A stretch of DNA of 64,000 nucleotides, taken from IMG/VR virus record IMGVR_UViG_3300012920_000023, positions 49,464 to 113,463 of that record, one strand, 5' to 3'. Under the pieces are notes generated by a model. It ran no database searches and was not told where the DNA came from. It saw nothing but the letters and a program-made list of their open reading frames with translations. The translations under genes and the position numbers were made by a program. The stretch is from a virus. Position 1 is the first letter of the stretch, and the number at the start of each line of letters is the position of its first letter. Shown here one piece after another: positions 9,978 through 18,158 of this stretch.

Positions 9978-10147
9978 TGGCTTATGAGTCTGAGGTTTTC
10001 TATTTATCCGAACTGTGGCATACTAGCCCTTGCGAGATAAGTAAAATCCCCTATTCCCTGCGAAAGCGACTATGTGATCAGAAAGACGACCTCGAGAGGA
10101 GGAGACAGGCACACAATAGAAGCGGAAGCACCCGGAAAGTTCGCTAA
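9201..10147 (+). CDS. Tail assembly chaperone, -1 frameshift-extended form
   Basis: At TTTTTTC (9956-9962) a -1 slip re-enters an open frame that continues from 9962 to a TAA at 10145-10147. This adds 61 residues, beginning PLGNIVAYESEVFYLSEL and ending in a very basic tail, for about 315 residues in total. The extension has no plausible start codon or SD of its own, and it fills the gap before the tape-measure start at 10162. Tail chaperones upstream of tape measures in many tailed phages are made as short and frameshifted forms (the lambda G/GT arrangement). Production of the long form here is inferred. Confidence 0.75.
9954..9965 (+). other. Programmed -1 ribosomal frameshift site
   Basis: Eight T followed by four C. 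In the zero frame this reads ACC TTT TTT TTC CCC, so T|TTT|TTC at 9956-9962 is a classic X XXY YYZ slippery heptamer. The zero-frame stop is 13 bases downstream, and the -1 frame stays open for 61 codons. Confidence 0.78.
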
Positions 10148-10161
10148 ACGGAGAATGCCAA

Positions 10162-12978
10162 ATGTCACTACTAGGTTTTAACTTTTCTTTTGGTGCTAGG
10201 GATGATGGTTTTGCGTCGGCCTTAACAAGAGCCGGTTCCGGCATTCAAAACGTCTCGGCCAAGTTTGATGGTTTAGCCAAGCAGGTGAGCAGTGGAAACT
10301 TCTTCAATGCGATGAACACTCTACAACTTGATCGGATTGGCGATCAGTTAGCAGGATTGAAAGGTCAAAGCACTCAACTAGAGACAAGTCTAGAGGGTAC
10401 GTTCAGAGGTATGTCTGCCGAAATAAGGCCGGCATTGGCTCAAATGAATCTGACTCAAAAAGAGTTCAGTAGAGCCAACTCTCAAATTGTGTCTACAGCA
10501 GACGCTTTAAATGTGGGTGCAGGGGAAGTTGCTTCGTCATTTCGGGCGATAAGTCGTACCGGAGAAAGCACTAAAAAAGTGCTGAAAAGCATGGGCATCG
10601 GGATGAAAGAGTTGACCTTAATCCAAAAGGCAACGGGGATGGAGTCTGAACAGTTCACGGCCTTAGTCACAAACCTTACTGACTCCTATGGCTTCAATAC
10701 AGAAGAGACCAAGAGTTTCCTAAACAACTTTACAAACTTAAGTCAAGGTTTAGGCATTGCAGACATAGCCTTTGGTTCGCTCCAAGAAACAATGGGGACA
10801 CTAGACGAAACTTTATCTTCAAACACACAGTTTATGGCGATGAGTCGTGAAGAGCAGGCGAAGCACGTTGAAGAACAGGTCATGGGCGTGCAGAGGCTAA
10901 CCAAGTCGTTTATGACGCTAGGTAAAACGCCACAAGAGGCTCAAGCGTCGGCACTCCAATTCTTTAAGACGATTAGTCAAGAACGCAAAAGCATTAATGG
11001 TATGACTATTGGTATAGGAGATATGGGGGAGACGTTTAAGTCATTGGCAGAAGAAGCCGGTTTTCAGAACGTGGATAAACTGTTTAGCAATATATCTTCT
11101 GATCCGGTGCAGGCACTCCAACAGATAATGGAGATGCAGGAGGAATTGGCTAAAGCCGGTGATCCTGCGAAACTAGCCCGTTTCAACTCAAAATTGCAGG
11201 ACATGATGGGCGGTTTGGCATTTATGAAAGATGCCGGCAAAGGGTTTAGAGACTCTCTCGGAAAGGTAAATGAAGCCACATCAAAGACGGGCGATGGATT
11301 AGTAGGCATGGCCAAAAGGGCACACACCACGAATCGTGGTCTCGATGAGGTGCTTACTAGGATGGAAGACCGGTTTGAAAGGAACTTGATGAAGTTGACC
11401 GGTAACACCCGTACGATGTTTGTTCGGCAACAGAGAGACATGTATAAGGTTGTTGGTAAAGAAGCGAAGAACCTTGCCGGTAATGAGACTTGGGGGCCAC
11501 TCTTCAAGCAGTTTGTGTCTGCAAGAAAGATTGGAGCATCGGCATTCTTCTTACCAATGCAACGAGATGCCAAGCAGACAAAAAAGGCTCTTGCCGGAAT
11601 TGACGAGGCTGTGGGTCAAGGTGGGCTTTTGGGTCGGTTTAAGGCGATACAGTCGGCAGGTATAGCAGGGTTCTTTATGGACTTAGACGGGGCTTTTAAG
11701 TCAAACGCAGACAGGCTTAAGGACGCAGAGGACAAGGCTTTAAAATACTATGCAAGACTTGAAGCGATTGGGTTGACAACGGAGACATTAAAGCCGGCTC
11801 TCATGGCTCTCGGGACAGCGTTTGCAAGTCTGTTTGTAGTGACTAAGGTTGTCAGTTCTCTTGCTACATTAGTATCTATAGGTGGTTCTGTAGCCGGGGT
11901 GCTTACTTCAATCGCCGGGGGAATAGCGTCGGCAATCGGGGCAATAGCGTCTGCCCCGGCGGTCATTGCGGTGGCACTCGCCGGATTAATATACGGCATC
12001 GGTGAGGGGATAAAGTTTCTCGCAAACGCCCCTCAAGAGTTCTTCGACGGCATAGCAGACACGATTGACAATGCCACAATATATTTAAGTGATGCGTTTG
12101 ATGCGATCATGGACATAGATGTATTTATGATGGTGACAACAATGCTAGATAAACTAGAGGATTGGATATTTTCTGTATTTAAAGGCTTGGCTTCGTTTTT
12201 TAGCAACCCGTCTAAGTTTATGGTTGTTATAAATGCGATAGGTCGTTTCGGCATAAAACTTGGAATGGTTGCTGTCGCAGTTTTAGGAAAACTAGGTGAA
12301 GTGTTCGTTGCTATAGGGCTTAAAGCAGTTTCAAACTTGCAGAGAGGATTTCAATTCGGCATGAATCTTCTTGACGAATATGTGGGGAAGCCTCTCAGAT
12401 CGTTAGGCCGTAAGATTAGTAAGGCATGGAACGAAAGGATAGTCGAGCCGGTAGCCAAGGCAGGCACTTATCTGTACGATGCTTTTACAAAGCCTTTTGA
12501 ATATATCTCCGAATGGTGGGCAGGCTTCTCGTTAGTTGATAAGTTTAAGGAGAACGTGTGGTTCCCATTGGCGAGGTTCATAATAACGATTGGAAAATCG
12601 ATCATGATCTTCTTTAATGATGTACTGATTAAACCGTTTCAAGGTCTTATCAACATGCTCATTAAAGTGTTCAACAGTGTAAATGACCTCTTACCTAAGA
12701 GTCTTCAGTTAGCAAGAAAAGAGTACGTTAATTTCTCACTTACTGATGAAAACATGGGTGATGTCCTCATGGGTCGGGTGACTTCTGATTACGGTAAAGA
12801 GCCGGCAGGAAAAGATGTAAAAGTTGCTGTTGATCAGACTAAGGTCGAGCGTTTACTCGCAGATGGCATCAAGATAAATAAAGAAATGCTTGAAGAGGCG
12901 AAACGATCCCGTGGAACCCCCAAAGGTGGCACATCGCCACATAATACCGGAACCACACAAGTAGCACTTAGGAGATAG
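10162..12978 (+). CDS. Tail tape measure protein
   Basis: 938 residues, the typical scaffold that sets tail length and sits in the tail lumen. Long helical, Gln/Ser/Lys-rich stretches cover about 1-520. A strongly hydrophobic block at about 545-620 (LGTAFASLFVVTK, SIAGGIASAIGAIASAPAVIAVALAGLIYG) is the transmembrane-type segment common in tape measures. More helical and hydrophobic segments follow to about 850, then a basic low-complexity tail. It follows the frameshifted chaperone, as expected for this pair. No muramidase or peptidase domain was noticed. Confidence 0.9.
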   Translation: MSLLGFNFSFGARDDGFASALTRAGSGIQNVSAKFDGLAKQVSSGNFFNAMNTLQLDRIGDQLAGLKGQSTQLETSLEGTFRGMSAEIRPALAQMNLTQKEFSRANSQIVSTADALNVGAGEVASSFRAISRTGESTKKVLKSMGIGMKELTLIQKATGMESEQFTALVTNLTDSYGFNTEETKSFLNNFTNLSQGLGIADIAFGSLQETMGTLDETLSSNTQFMAMSREEQAKHVEEQVMGVQRLTKSFMTLGKTPQEAQASALQFFKTISQERKSINGMTIGIGDMGETFKSLAEEAGFQNVDKLFSNISSDPVQALQQIMEMQEELAKAGDPAKLARFNSKLQDMMGGLAFMKDAGKGFRDSLGKVNEATSKTGDGLVGMAKRAHTTNRGLDEVLTRMEDRFERNLMKLTGNTRTMFVRQQRDMYKVVGKEAKNLAGNETWGPLFKQFVSARKIGASAFFLPMQRDAKQTKKALAGIDEAVGQGGLLGRFKAIQSAGIAGFFMDLDGAFKSNADRLKDAEDKALKYYARLEAIGLTTETLKPALMALGTAFASLFVVTKVVSSLATLVSIGGSVAGVLTSIAGGIASAIGAIASAPAVIAVALAGLIYGIGEGIKFLANAPQEFFDGIADTIDNATIYLSDAFDAIMDIDVFMMVTTMLDKLEDWIFSVFKGLASFFSNPSKFMVVINAIGRFGIKLGMVAVAVLGKLGEVFVAIGLKAVSNLQRGFQFGMNLLDEYVGKPLRSLGRKISKAWNERIVEPVAKAGTYLYDAFTKPFEYISEWWAGFSLVDKFKENVWFPLARFIITIGKSIMIFFNDVLIKPFQGLINMLIKVFNSVNDLLPKSLQLARKEYVNFSLTDENMGDVLMGRVTSDYGKEPAGKDVKVAVDQTKVERLLADGIKINKEMLEEAKRSRGTPKGGTSPHNTGTTQVALRR

Positions 12979-12986
12979 GAGTAAGT

Positions 12987-13334
12987 ATGCCTAAAACTAT
13001 AGGATCAAAACCAAATCGAAACTCTTGGCTAAACTTCTGTGAACCTACCGAAATAAAGTTAATCAAAGGATCATTCAAAAACCCGGAGAGGACGGGGTAT
13101 TTTGAGTTGTTCATCCCCCCCACTATCCCAAGTTCTGAGAATGACATAAGGCATATTGTGTCTGTACATGAACGAGTCGACTTGATTGCACACAAGTATT
13201 ATGGAACGTCAGAACTTTGGTGGGTCATTGCGGAGCGTAACAATATTGATCTCCCCATAGCAGAATTAAGAAGAGGGATGGAGTTGATCATTCCTGCAAG
13301 AAGTGTCGTTGAACTAGTTATTTCAAAGGTGTAA
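12987..13334 (+). CDS. Baseplate wedge protein, gp53/LysM-like
   Basis: 115 residues. The C-terminal half (VHERVDLIAHKYYGTSELWWVIAE, then GMELIIPA) matches the LysM-like core of T4 gp53 and the P2 gpX type, small proteins that connect the tube or baseplate. It lies between the tape measure and the hub gene, a standard position. The gene starts nine bases after the tape-measure stop with an AGGAG SD. Confidence 0.75.
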   Translation: MPKTIGSKPNRNSWLNFCEPTEIKLIKGSFKNPERTGYFELFIPPTIPSSENDIRHIVSVHERVDLIAHKYYGTSELWWVIAERNNIDLPIAELRRGMELIIPARSVVELVISKV

Positions 13335-13339
13335 AAATT

Positions 13340-14602
13340 ATGGCCGGAAGTTCTCATTTTAATGCTCTCTGTCAGATCACGATTCATACCGTTAATGGTC
13401 AAGATGTCGCTATGGGTGTCGGTACTGACTACCCATTTGTTACGTCCGTACAGGTCACTCGTGTCTTTGAGAGGTCGTCGGATATTAGCGTCACGATTGA
13501 AGCACCGTTCAACGAGGGTCGTGAAATGATGAATAGTGATCTGTTTCATAGTGGAAATAAGATCACCATAAGAATGAGTTATCCGGACGATTCAAAGGCT
13601 CAATTTGAAGTGCAGGGCGTTATTCTCAAGGGGGGAGTCGGGTTGTCTGTCACCCCAAATGGGATCAGTGGTTCTCTTTCTGTCCGTGGCACAAGTATAA
13701 CATCGGAGCAGAAGAAGCCTATGGTGCAACCCGGTGAAAACTATGATGCCTTTGTTTGGCTCAAAGCGGTGGTTGTAGAGGCCGGGTATATTGATCTTAT
13801 AGCATCTGAGAGAATAAAGAATGATCTCAGTATCATCGATACGCAGTTTAATGGAGCGAATAGTCTAGAGGGGCATTTAGAGGATTTCTGTATGATGAAC
13901 GGCTTCCGATGGGTTGAGAACTACGATATGGACAGGGGAGGCAACATCATTGAAATCCTAGACGATGAAGAGATCGATATAAAGCCGGTGTCTAGAATAT
14001 TTGTAATGAGAGATTCATTTATGGACACGGCGTATCTTGCTAACAATGAGTTTATCAAGAACGCAGGAGCAGAAAAGGCCACTGCCTATCCAATTATCTC
14101 TTATTCTCCGGAGTTATCCGGGGGATTCTTCGCTAATACAGAGACTATGAAATCAAGTTTAAGAGGTATAGATGGTGATGGTAAAACGGAAGTGAAAGAC
14201 GAGACCGCCAAGTCTGTAAGGTCGGTTAAGCAGGGGATAAAGGGGGGAGACCCGTCAGATGGCACAGAGGATCAACAGGCAGGTGGAACGACAACGGTCA
14301 AGGCGGTAGACGAAAAGACCACCGGCGAGGTCATAAGTCCGCTTTATCCGGAGACTAAAGATAGAGATGTAGACAAAAAGAGACTCGTTAGAGTCATGAG
14401 TAGGAATTTGATATCGTACAATGCGAGCCTTACCACTTTTGGTGTGCCGGATCTCGTACCGTCAGAGAGGATTGCTGTTGTCGGATTAGGTGCTCTCCTT
14501 GATGGAATCTTTACAGTCAAAGAGGTTACTCAAGTTTGGAGTGCCGGCAAAATAGATACGACCATAGGGATATATGGACGAACCAATGGAGTAGATGCAT
14601 GA
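13340..14602 (+). CDS. Baseplate hub protein (gpD/gp27-like)
   Basis: 420 residues. Beta-rich N-terminal half (ISVTIEAPFN..., ITIRMSYPDD, FEVQGVIL, ISGSLSVRGTS) followed by a WLKAVVVEAGY region and a C-terminal ISYNASLTTFGVPDLVPSE segment. This layout is characteristic of phage late-control gene D / gp27-like hubs that hold the central spike. The next gene encodes a gp5/VgrG-like spike and its start overlaps this stop (ATGA), which supports the assignment. A charged linker at about 275-340 is low complexity. Confidence 0.75.
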   Translation: MAGSSHFNALCQITIHTVNGQDVAMGVGTDYPFVTSVQVTRVFERSSDISVTIEAPFNEGREMMNSDLFHSGNKITIRMSYPDDSKAQFEVQGVILKGGVGLSVTPNGISGSLSVRGTSITSEQKKPMVQPGENYDAFVWLKAVVVEAGYIDLIASERIKNDLSIIDTQFNGANSLEGHLEDFCMMNGFRWVENYDMDRGGNIIEILDDEEIDIKPVSRIFVMRDSFMDTAYLANNEFIKNAGAEKATAYPIISYSPELSGGFFANTETMKSSLRGIDGDGKTEVKDETAKSVRSVKQGIKGGDPSDGTEDQQAGGTTTVKAVDEKTTGEVISPLYPETKDRDVDKKRLVRVMSRNLISYNASLTTFGVPDLVPSERIAVVGLGALLDGIFTVKEVTQVWSAGKIDTTIGIYGRTNGVDA

Positions 14603-15516
14603 TTGATCAGAAGTTAAGGGTTCTAGACCCGATAGGTTGGCTAAGAAAATGTATTAAGATGTTCGGTATAGGGAGAGCGTTAGGCAGGTATTATGGGGTT
14701 TATAGAGGGCAGGTCATAGATAATGAAGATGAAGAGAACCGGGGCAGGATAAGGGTTCTTGTGCCGGCAATCGGACACATCGACGAGGCTGATGTACCAA
14801 GCACTATATATGCTCTACCAACCGGCATGACCTCCGGGCTTAAAACGAATCCACATGGGATCTATTTTACGCCCGATGTGGGAGATTTTGTTTGGGTTAT
14901 GTTTGAAGACGGATTGACTCACCTGCCTATTTACTTCACCGGATGGGTTAATCGCAGTGCGGTTGCGTCGGGCAGTAATGTTAAAGGAACGGCAGTCAAA
15001 GGGTTCTTTACCAAGTCGGGGCATGCCGTTGAACTTGATGATGAGAGCGGAAATATTCTTATTCAAAGGGGTGGGAGTAGCACGATGATATCCATGTCGA
15101 CAGATGGGTTTGATGATGAGATTGTGATTTCAAATAACAGTGGAACAAATGTATATTTGACCACAGACAAGGCTACTGTCTTCGCTAAAGACGGCTCTCA
15201 TGTGTCAGTGGGCGGTGATAACGTAAGTATGGTTAATTCGAGTGGCTCATATATGAGCATAAAAGGCGGTAACATCACTCTTGGGGCATCGGGCAGTATC
15301 GTTATATCCGCAGGGGCAAAGATAAGCCTTAAGGGATCTGTGGACTTAGGAAATGGGCCGGTTTATGAACCTGCTGTCTTAGGAACAAAGATGGCGGTCT
15401 CATGGCAGGCACATTCACATGTAAGTGCCGGCCCGGGTAACTTGACCGTTCCCGGAACTAATAATGTTCCTATGACTCCGGGGGCACAGTTAAGCGGTCA
15501 AGTGAGGTTATCATGA
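14599..15516 (+). CDS. Baseplate central spike protein (gp5/gpV-like, no lysozyme domain)
   Basis: 305 residues starting MIDQKLRVLD; the ATG overlaps the upstream stop as ATGA. Residues about 25-120 form an OB-fold-type domain (YRGQVIDNEDEENRGRIRV, VGDFVWVMFEDG, PIYFTGW) as in gp5/VgrG/gpV spikes. Residues about 145-260 are short beta repeats (VYLTTDKATVFAKDGS, GGNITLGASGSIVISAGAKISLKG) typical of the triple-stranded beta-helix needle. No lysozyme domain is present between them, unlike T4 gp5. Confidence 0.85.
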   Translation: MIDQKLRVLDPIGWLRKCIKMFGIGRALGRYYGVYRGQVIDNEDEENRGRIRVLVPAIGHIDEADVPSTIYALPTGMTSGLKTNPHGIYFTPDVGDFVWVMFEDGLTHLPIYFTGWVNRSAVASGSNVKGTAVKGFFTKSGHAVELDDESGNILIQRGGSSTMISMSTDGFDDEIVISNNSGTNVYLTTDKATVFAKDGSHVSVGGDNVSMVNSSGSYMSIKGGNITLGASGSIVISAGAKISLKGSVDLGNGPVYEPAVLGTKMAVSWQAHSHVSAGPGNLTVPGTNNVPMTPGAQLSGQVRLS

Positions 15517-15863
15517 TTTGTAATGAAGACCATTTCCCGGCGTTTAGTCTGCCGGGGTTAAGTTTACCGATACCAACTCTCGATTTTAGTATTCCTCTCC
15601 CGGAACTCCCGGAACTCCCCGACCTGCCAACGATACCGGGTATCTCTCTATCATTACCAACCTTGAGTCTGCCTATCCCGACTCTCGATTTTAGCATCCC
15701 ACTTCCCGAATTGCCGGACTTGCCGGACTTGCCTACAATCCCCGGCATATCTCTCTCGCTTCCGACTGTAAGTCTTCCCATACCAACCCTAGATTTTAGT
15801 ATTCCCCTGCCGGAACTGCCGGAACTGCCAACCATATCACTGTGCCCACTAGATCATCGCTAA
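15513..15863 (+). CDS. Proline/leucine-rich repeat protein next to the spike
   Basis: 116 residues starting at an ATGA overlap with the spike gene. After a short head (MICNEDHFPAFSLPGLS), residues 18-52, 53-87 and 88-116 are 2.8 copies of a 35-residue unit containing LPIPTLDFSIPLPELP, PDLPTIPGIS and LSLPT. The 105-bp DNA repeats have diverged mostly at third positions, so the protein repeat is under selection. It ends in CPLDHR. The function is not known; translational coupling to the spike suggests a spike-tip or baseplate accessory role. Tail position is the only functional evidence. Confidence 0.65.
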   Translation: MICNEDHFPAFSLPGLSLPIPTLDFSIPLPELPELPDLPTIPGISLSLPTLSLPIPTLDFSIPLPELPDLPDLPTIPGISLSLPTVSLPIPTLDFSIPLPELPELPTISLCPLDHR

Positions 15864-15872
15864 GGAGAAATC

Positions 15873-16247
15873 ATGGCAAACCGTGAGATAAGAGGAATCG
15901 GATTTCCGTTTGATAGAGGATCGACTTCGTTCCCCGACACAGCAAATGGAACCAATGCGATAATAGCAAGAGTTAAGTCTCTTCTTACAACCGGGCCGGG
16001 TGAAGTGCCCATGCAACCAAATCAAGGCTCCATTGTTCAAAAGTACGTCTTTGAAAATATGACACCTTTAATGCGTTCCTATCTCTCTGATGAGATTAGA
16101 AATCAGATCAACACATTCATACCTCAGATGAATGTAGTTAGTGTCGCCACTGAGGTGAAAGACAATATAGTAACAACCACGGTTGAGTACGTTCTTGAGG
16201 GTGTAGCCGGAAACTTAGAGGTCGAGTTCGGCCCCGACGGAGGTTGA
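15873..16247 (+). CDS. Baseplate wedge protein gp25-like
   Basis: 124 residues, the length usual for the GPW/gp25 family that forms the inner baseplate wedge with gp6-like proteins. Visible motifs are GIGFPFDRG near the N-terminus, INTFIPQMNVV, and a beta-rich C-terminal half (TTTVEYVLEG). SD AAGGAG precedes the ATG. Its 3' end overlaps the convergent gene at 16215-16544 by 33 bp. The gp6-like partner is encoded beyond the reverse block, at 18159. Confidence 0.85.
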   Translation: MANREIRGIGFPFDRGSTSFPDTANGTNAIIARVKSLLTTGPGEVPMQPNQGSIVQKYVFENMTPLMRSYLSDEIRNQINTFIPQMNVVSVATEVKDNIVTTTVEYVLEGVAGNLEVEFGPDGG

Positions 16248-16544
16248 TTCGGGTAGGATAATGCTCTGCCTAAGTATCTTAGAGACACGGCTTAACGAGA
16301 ATGCTTCCAATGAGGAGGCGATTTCATCATTGCCCTCTTTCTTCATACGAATCATCTCGTCTTCAATCTTTATCCCTTTTCGGTAAAGTAGAGTGACAAT
16401 CTCTAGCATAAAGGCGTTCTCAATTCGTGCACTCGTGTGCGTTGAACAATCCCTAAGTAATTCTAGGGCAACTTTACGAGCAAGATACAACTCATTCAAC
16501 ATTACATGGAACTTATCTTGTTCCTTATCAACCGCTTCACTCAT
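16215..16544 (-). CDS. Hypothetical helical protein in reverse block
   Basis: 109 residues, highly helical and charged (KEQDKFHVMLNELYLARKVALELLRD; IEDEMIRMKKEGNDEIASSLEAF). No family recognised. It is the last gene of a five-gene reverse operon inserted in the tail cluster, its start overlapping the stop of the gene at 16541-16984 by 4 bp. Its coding end overlaps the convergent gp25-like gene. It contains one GCACWCGWGTGC palindrome (16429-16440). Confidence 0.65.
   Translation of the reverse strand: MSEAVDKEQDKFHVMLNELYLARKVALELLRDCSTHTSARIENAFMLEIVTLLYRKGIKIEDEMIRMKKEGNDEIASSLEAFSLSRVSKILRQSIILPESTSVGAELDL
16429..16440. promoter_or_regulatory. GCACTCGTGTGC palindromic element (intragenic)
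   Basis: An exact match to GCACWCGWGTGC inside the gene at 16215-16544; its reverse complement is the commonest form, GCACACGAGTGC. Confidence 0.45.
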
Positions 16545-16984
16545 AATCTATCTGCTATATCCTTATCGTGGTTCAAGTCTCCCATGTCATGGAGATGCTT
16601 CATAATAAAAGCGTAAACTCTGCCCCATCCCCATTGCTGTGGAGATACCCCGGGACGGCGTCCGGCGGTTTTACTCGCCTTTACACCTCTAGCAAATATC
16701 TCTTCAAGGTCTTTTAAGGGAATGCCGGTGGCATCTGAAACCGATTTTAGTCCACCGTCCAAGTCTCCATAGGTTTTTTTGAATGCCTTGGTGTATTGAG
16801 ACGGTTTTGTCTTTGCGTCATCTCCGGGCAAGGGCAGGTCTAAAGTTGGCGAGTCCGGGTCTTTTAAGGCAATCTTTTTACGCCTAGAAATCTCTCGATC
16901 TCGCTTCTGTCGCAACTCTTTATCAAGGCCGGACAGGTATCTTGCAGGATTGTCATCCCCTTTAAACCGATATGCCCTCTTCAT
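16541..16984 (-). CDS. Conserved large-virus protein, DUF5824-like
   Basis: 147 residues. The N-terminus is strongly basic (LRQKRDREISRRKKIA). The C-terminal half contains IPLKDLEEIFARGVKASK, a GRRPGVSPQQWGWGRVYAFI motif and a D-rich end (DLNHDKDIADRL). This matches a conserved domain (DUF5824-like as I recall it) in large DNA viruses and phages whose function is not established. It belongs to the reverse block inside the tail cluster. Confidence 0.65.
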   Translation of the reverse strand: MKRAYRFKGDDNPARYLSGLDKELRQKRDREISRRKKIALKDPDSPTLDLPLPGDDAKTKPSQYTKAFKKTYGDLDGGLKSVSDATGIPLKDLEEIFARGVKASKTAGRRPGVSPQQWGWGRVYAFIMKHLHDMGDLNHDKDIADRL

Positions 16985-16989
16985 AATGA

Positions 16990-17328
16990 CTATTCCACGT
17001 CTTCTGATTCGTCAGAGACATCAGACTCTTCGGAATCTTCGACTTCTTCGGAGTCTGCGGAATCTTCTTCAAACGAAATGTCGATGCCATCTTCCTCAGA
17101 TTCGGCTTGAAGTTCGTCCTCAGAGTTATCGCCGGAGCCTGTGATTCGTGCGTATTCGGCCTGTAGACCTTGAAGCGAAAGTGCACATGCTTGAATAATG
17201 ATCTGTCTCTCATAAGGGTTAAGCAGTACACGCTCTGCCACTGCGGTTACGACTTTTACTGCTTCAAAACGTGCTTCAACAATCTGTTCTTCGGTAGGTT
17301 GCTGTTGAGTGTTTGCTTCACTGCTCAT
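16990..17328 (-). CDS. Hypothetical protein with acidic C-terminal tail
   Basis: 112 residues starting MSSEANTQQQ. I chose the ATG at 17328 because GGAGAG lies just upstream, overlapping an alternative ATG at 17340. Residues 15-65 are helical (VVTAVAERVLLNPYERQIIIQACALSLQ). The last 45 residues are almost entirely Glu, Asp and Ser. No family recognised. Its start overlaps the end of the preceding gene in the reverse operon. Confidence 0.65.
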   Translation of the reverse strand: MSSEANTQQQPTEEQIVEARFEAVKVVTAVAERVLLNPYERQIIIQACALSLQGLQAEYARITGSGDNSEDELQAESEEDGIDISFEEDSADSEEVEDSEESDVSDESEDVE

Positions 17329-17650
17329 AGTTCTCTCCATTAAGGCGTTTTCTTAGGTCTGAGTTTTCTCTTTCAAGAAACTCGAGTTTAACTTTCATTG
17401 CCGACAACTCGGCTGTGAGTTGGCCAATCTGCTGTAGCAGTGTGACTCTCTCGGAGTTTTGACTATCTATCATTGCCTCTAATTTTGCAACCCTTTCTCT
17501 TAGATCATCACGATATTGAACCAACTTGGTTTCGTCGTTTCTCTCACGCTCAAGTTTGAGTTCGGACTTCTTTTGAAGCCAATCCCAAAGTTTTGATCCT
17601 GCAAGAGCGGTCGCAATCGCTCCTATTAATGTGACATAATCAGATTTCAT
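17318..17650 (-). CDS. Membrane-anchored coiled-coil protein (spanin-like architecture)
   Basis: 110 residues: a short N-terminal hydrophobic anchor (about residues 6-25, VTLIGAIATALAGSKLWDWL), then a charged coiled coil with heptads to the C-terminus (LERERNDE..., VAKLEAMIDSQ, LEFLERENSDLRKRL). This is the architecture of an inner-membrane spanin, but no sequence family is recognised and other anchored coiled-coil proteins look alike. It lies next to a multi-pass membrane protein (17652-18044), so a small lysis-type pair is possible. Confidence 0.6.
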   Translation of the reverse strand: MKSDYVTLIGAIATALAGSKLWDWLQKKSELKLERERNDETKLVQYRDDLRERVAKLEAMIDSQNSERVTLLQQIGQLTAELSAMKVKLEFLERENSDLRKRLNGENYEQ

Positions 17651-17651
17651 A

Positions 17652-18044
17652 CTATTTCTCCCGATATATTTTCTCTCGATAGAGTCGCCATTTTAAGTAA
17701 AAAGGTGGCAGTAGAAGTGTTGCAACTAAATAACATATTCTGCCGGCAGGGGAGCCAAGATGTTCAGTTTGAGCATAAATATGACTCGCATAGTAAACCG
17801 CCATGAGACTAAACGCTCGGTGCCTGTGGTTCAGATCCCTAGTTATAGTGCTCGCTAGAGAGTAGAGAGCGATGATCATTCCCGAAGCGATCATAAGTAG
17901 CGGATAACCCCTAAAAGTTGCTCCATAAGTTGACTTTGCTAAAAGAGTCAAACCAAGGCACAGTTCAAGCAGGTGCGTATCACTCCACAGGAGTATATTC
18001 TTGAGCCGGTTAAAGGCTCCATCTTCTTTATTAGTGTAACTCAT
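17652..18044 (-). CDS. Multi-pass membrane protein (possible holin)
   Basis: 130 residues with about three hydrophobic segments (LLELCLGLTLLAK; GYPLLMIASGMIIALYSLAS; ICYLVATLLLPPFYLKW) and a basic C-terminal tail (RLYREKIYREK). Size and topology fit a holin, but no holin family is recognised. It is the first gene of the reverse operon and diverges from the gp6-like gene. Confidence 0.6.
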   Translation of the reverse strand: MSYTNKEDGAFNRLKNILLWSDTHLLELCLGLTLLAKSTYGATFRGYPLLMIASGMIIALYSLASTITRDLNHRHRAFSLMAVYYASHIYAQTEHLGSPAGRICYLVATLLLPPFYLKWRLYREKIYREK

Positions 18045-18117
18045 CTAAACTCTCTACTTTAAGGCTGTTCCAACTTAGGTTATTTTACAATGGTTCAACG
18101 GACTACACAATCATCGA

Positions 18118-18158
18118 TTGTTCAAGTAGAATAATAACAGTATGAGTTAGGAGTGGAA
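18118..18158 (+). promoter_or_regulatory. Possible promoter of the gp6-like gene
   Basis: TTGTTC at 18118-18123, 17-bp spacer, TATGAG at 18141-18146, SD AGGAG at 18149-18153. The boxes are weaker than in the early-gene cassettes. Confidence 0.35.

Noticed and set aside
9984-10040. A separate small gene between the chaperone and the tape measure
   Set aside because: The ATG at 9984 opens only a very short frame without an SD; the -1 frame continuation of the chaperone explains the region better.
15470-15835. Minus-strand open frame rich in Gly, Ser and Arg
   Set aside because: It is the antisense image of the Pro/Leu repeat gene; the plus frame has the translational overlap with the spike gene and the third-position divergence expected of the coding strand.
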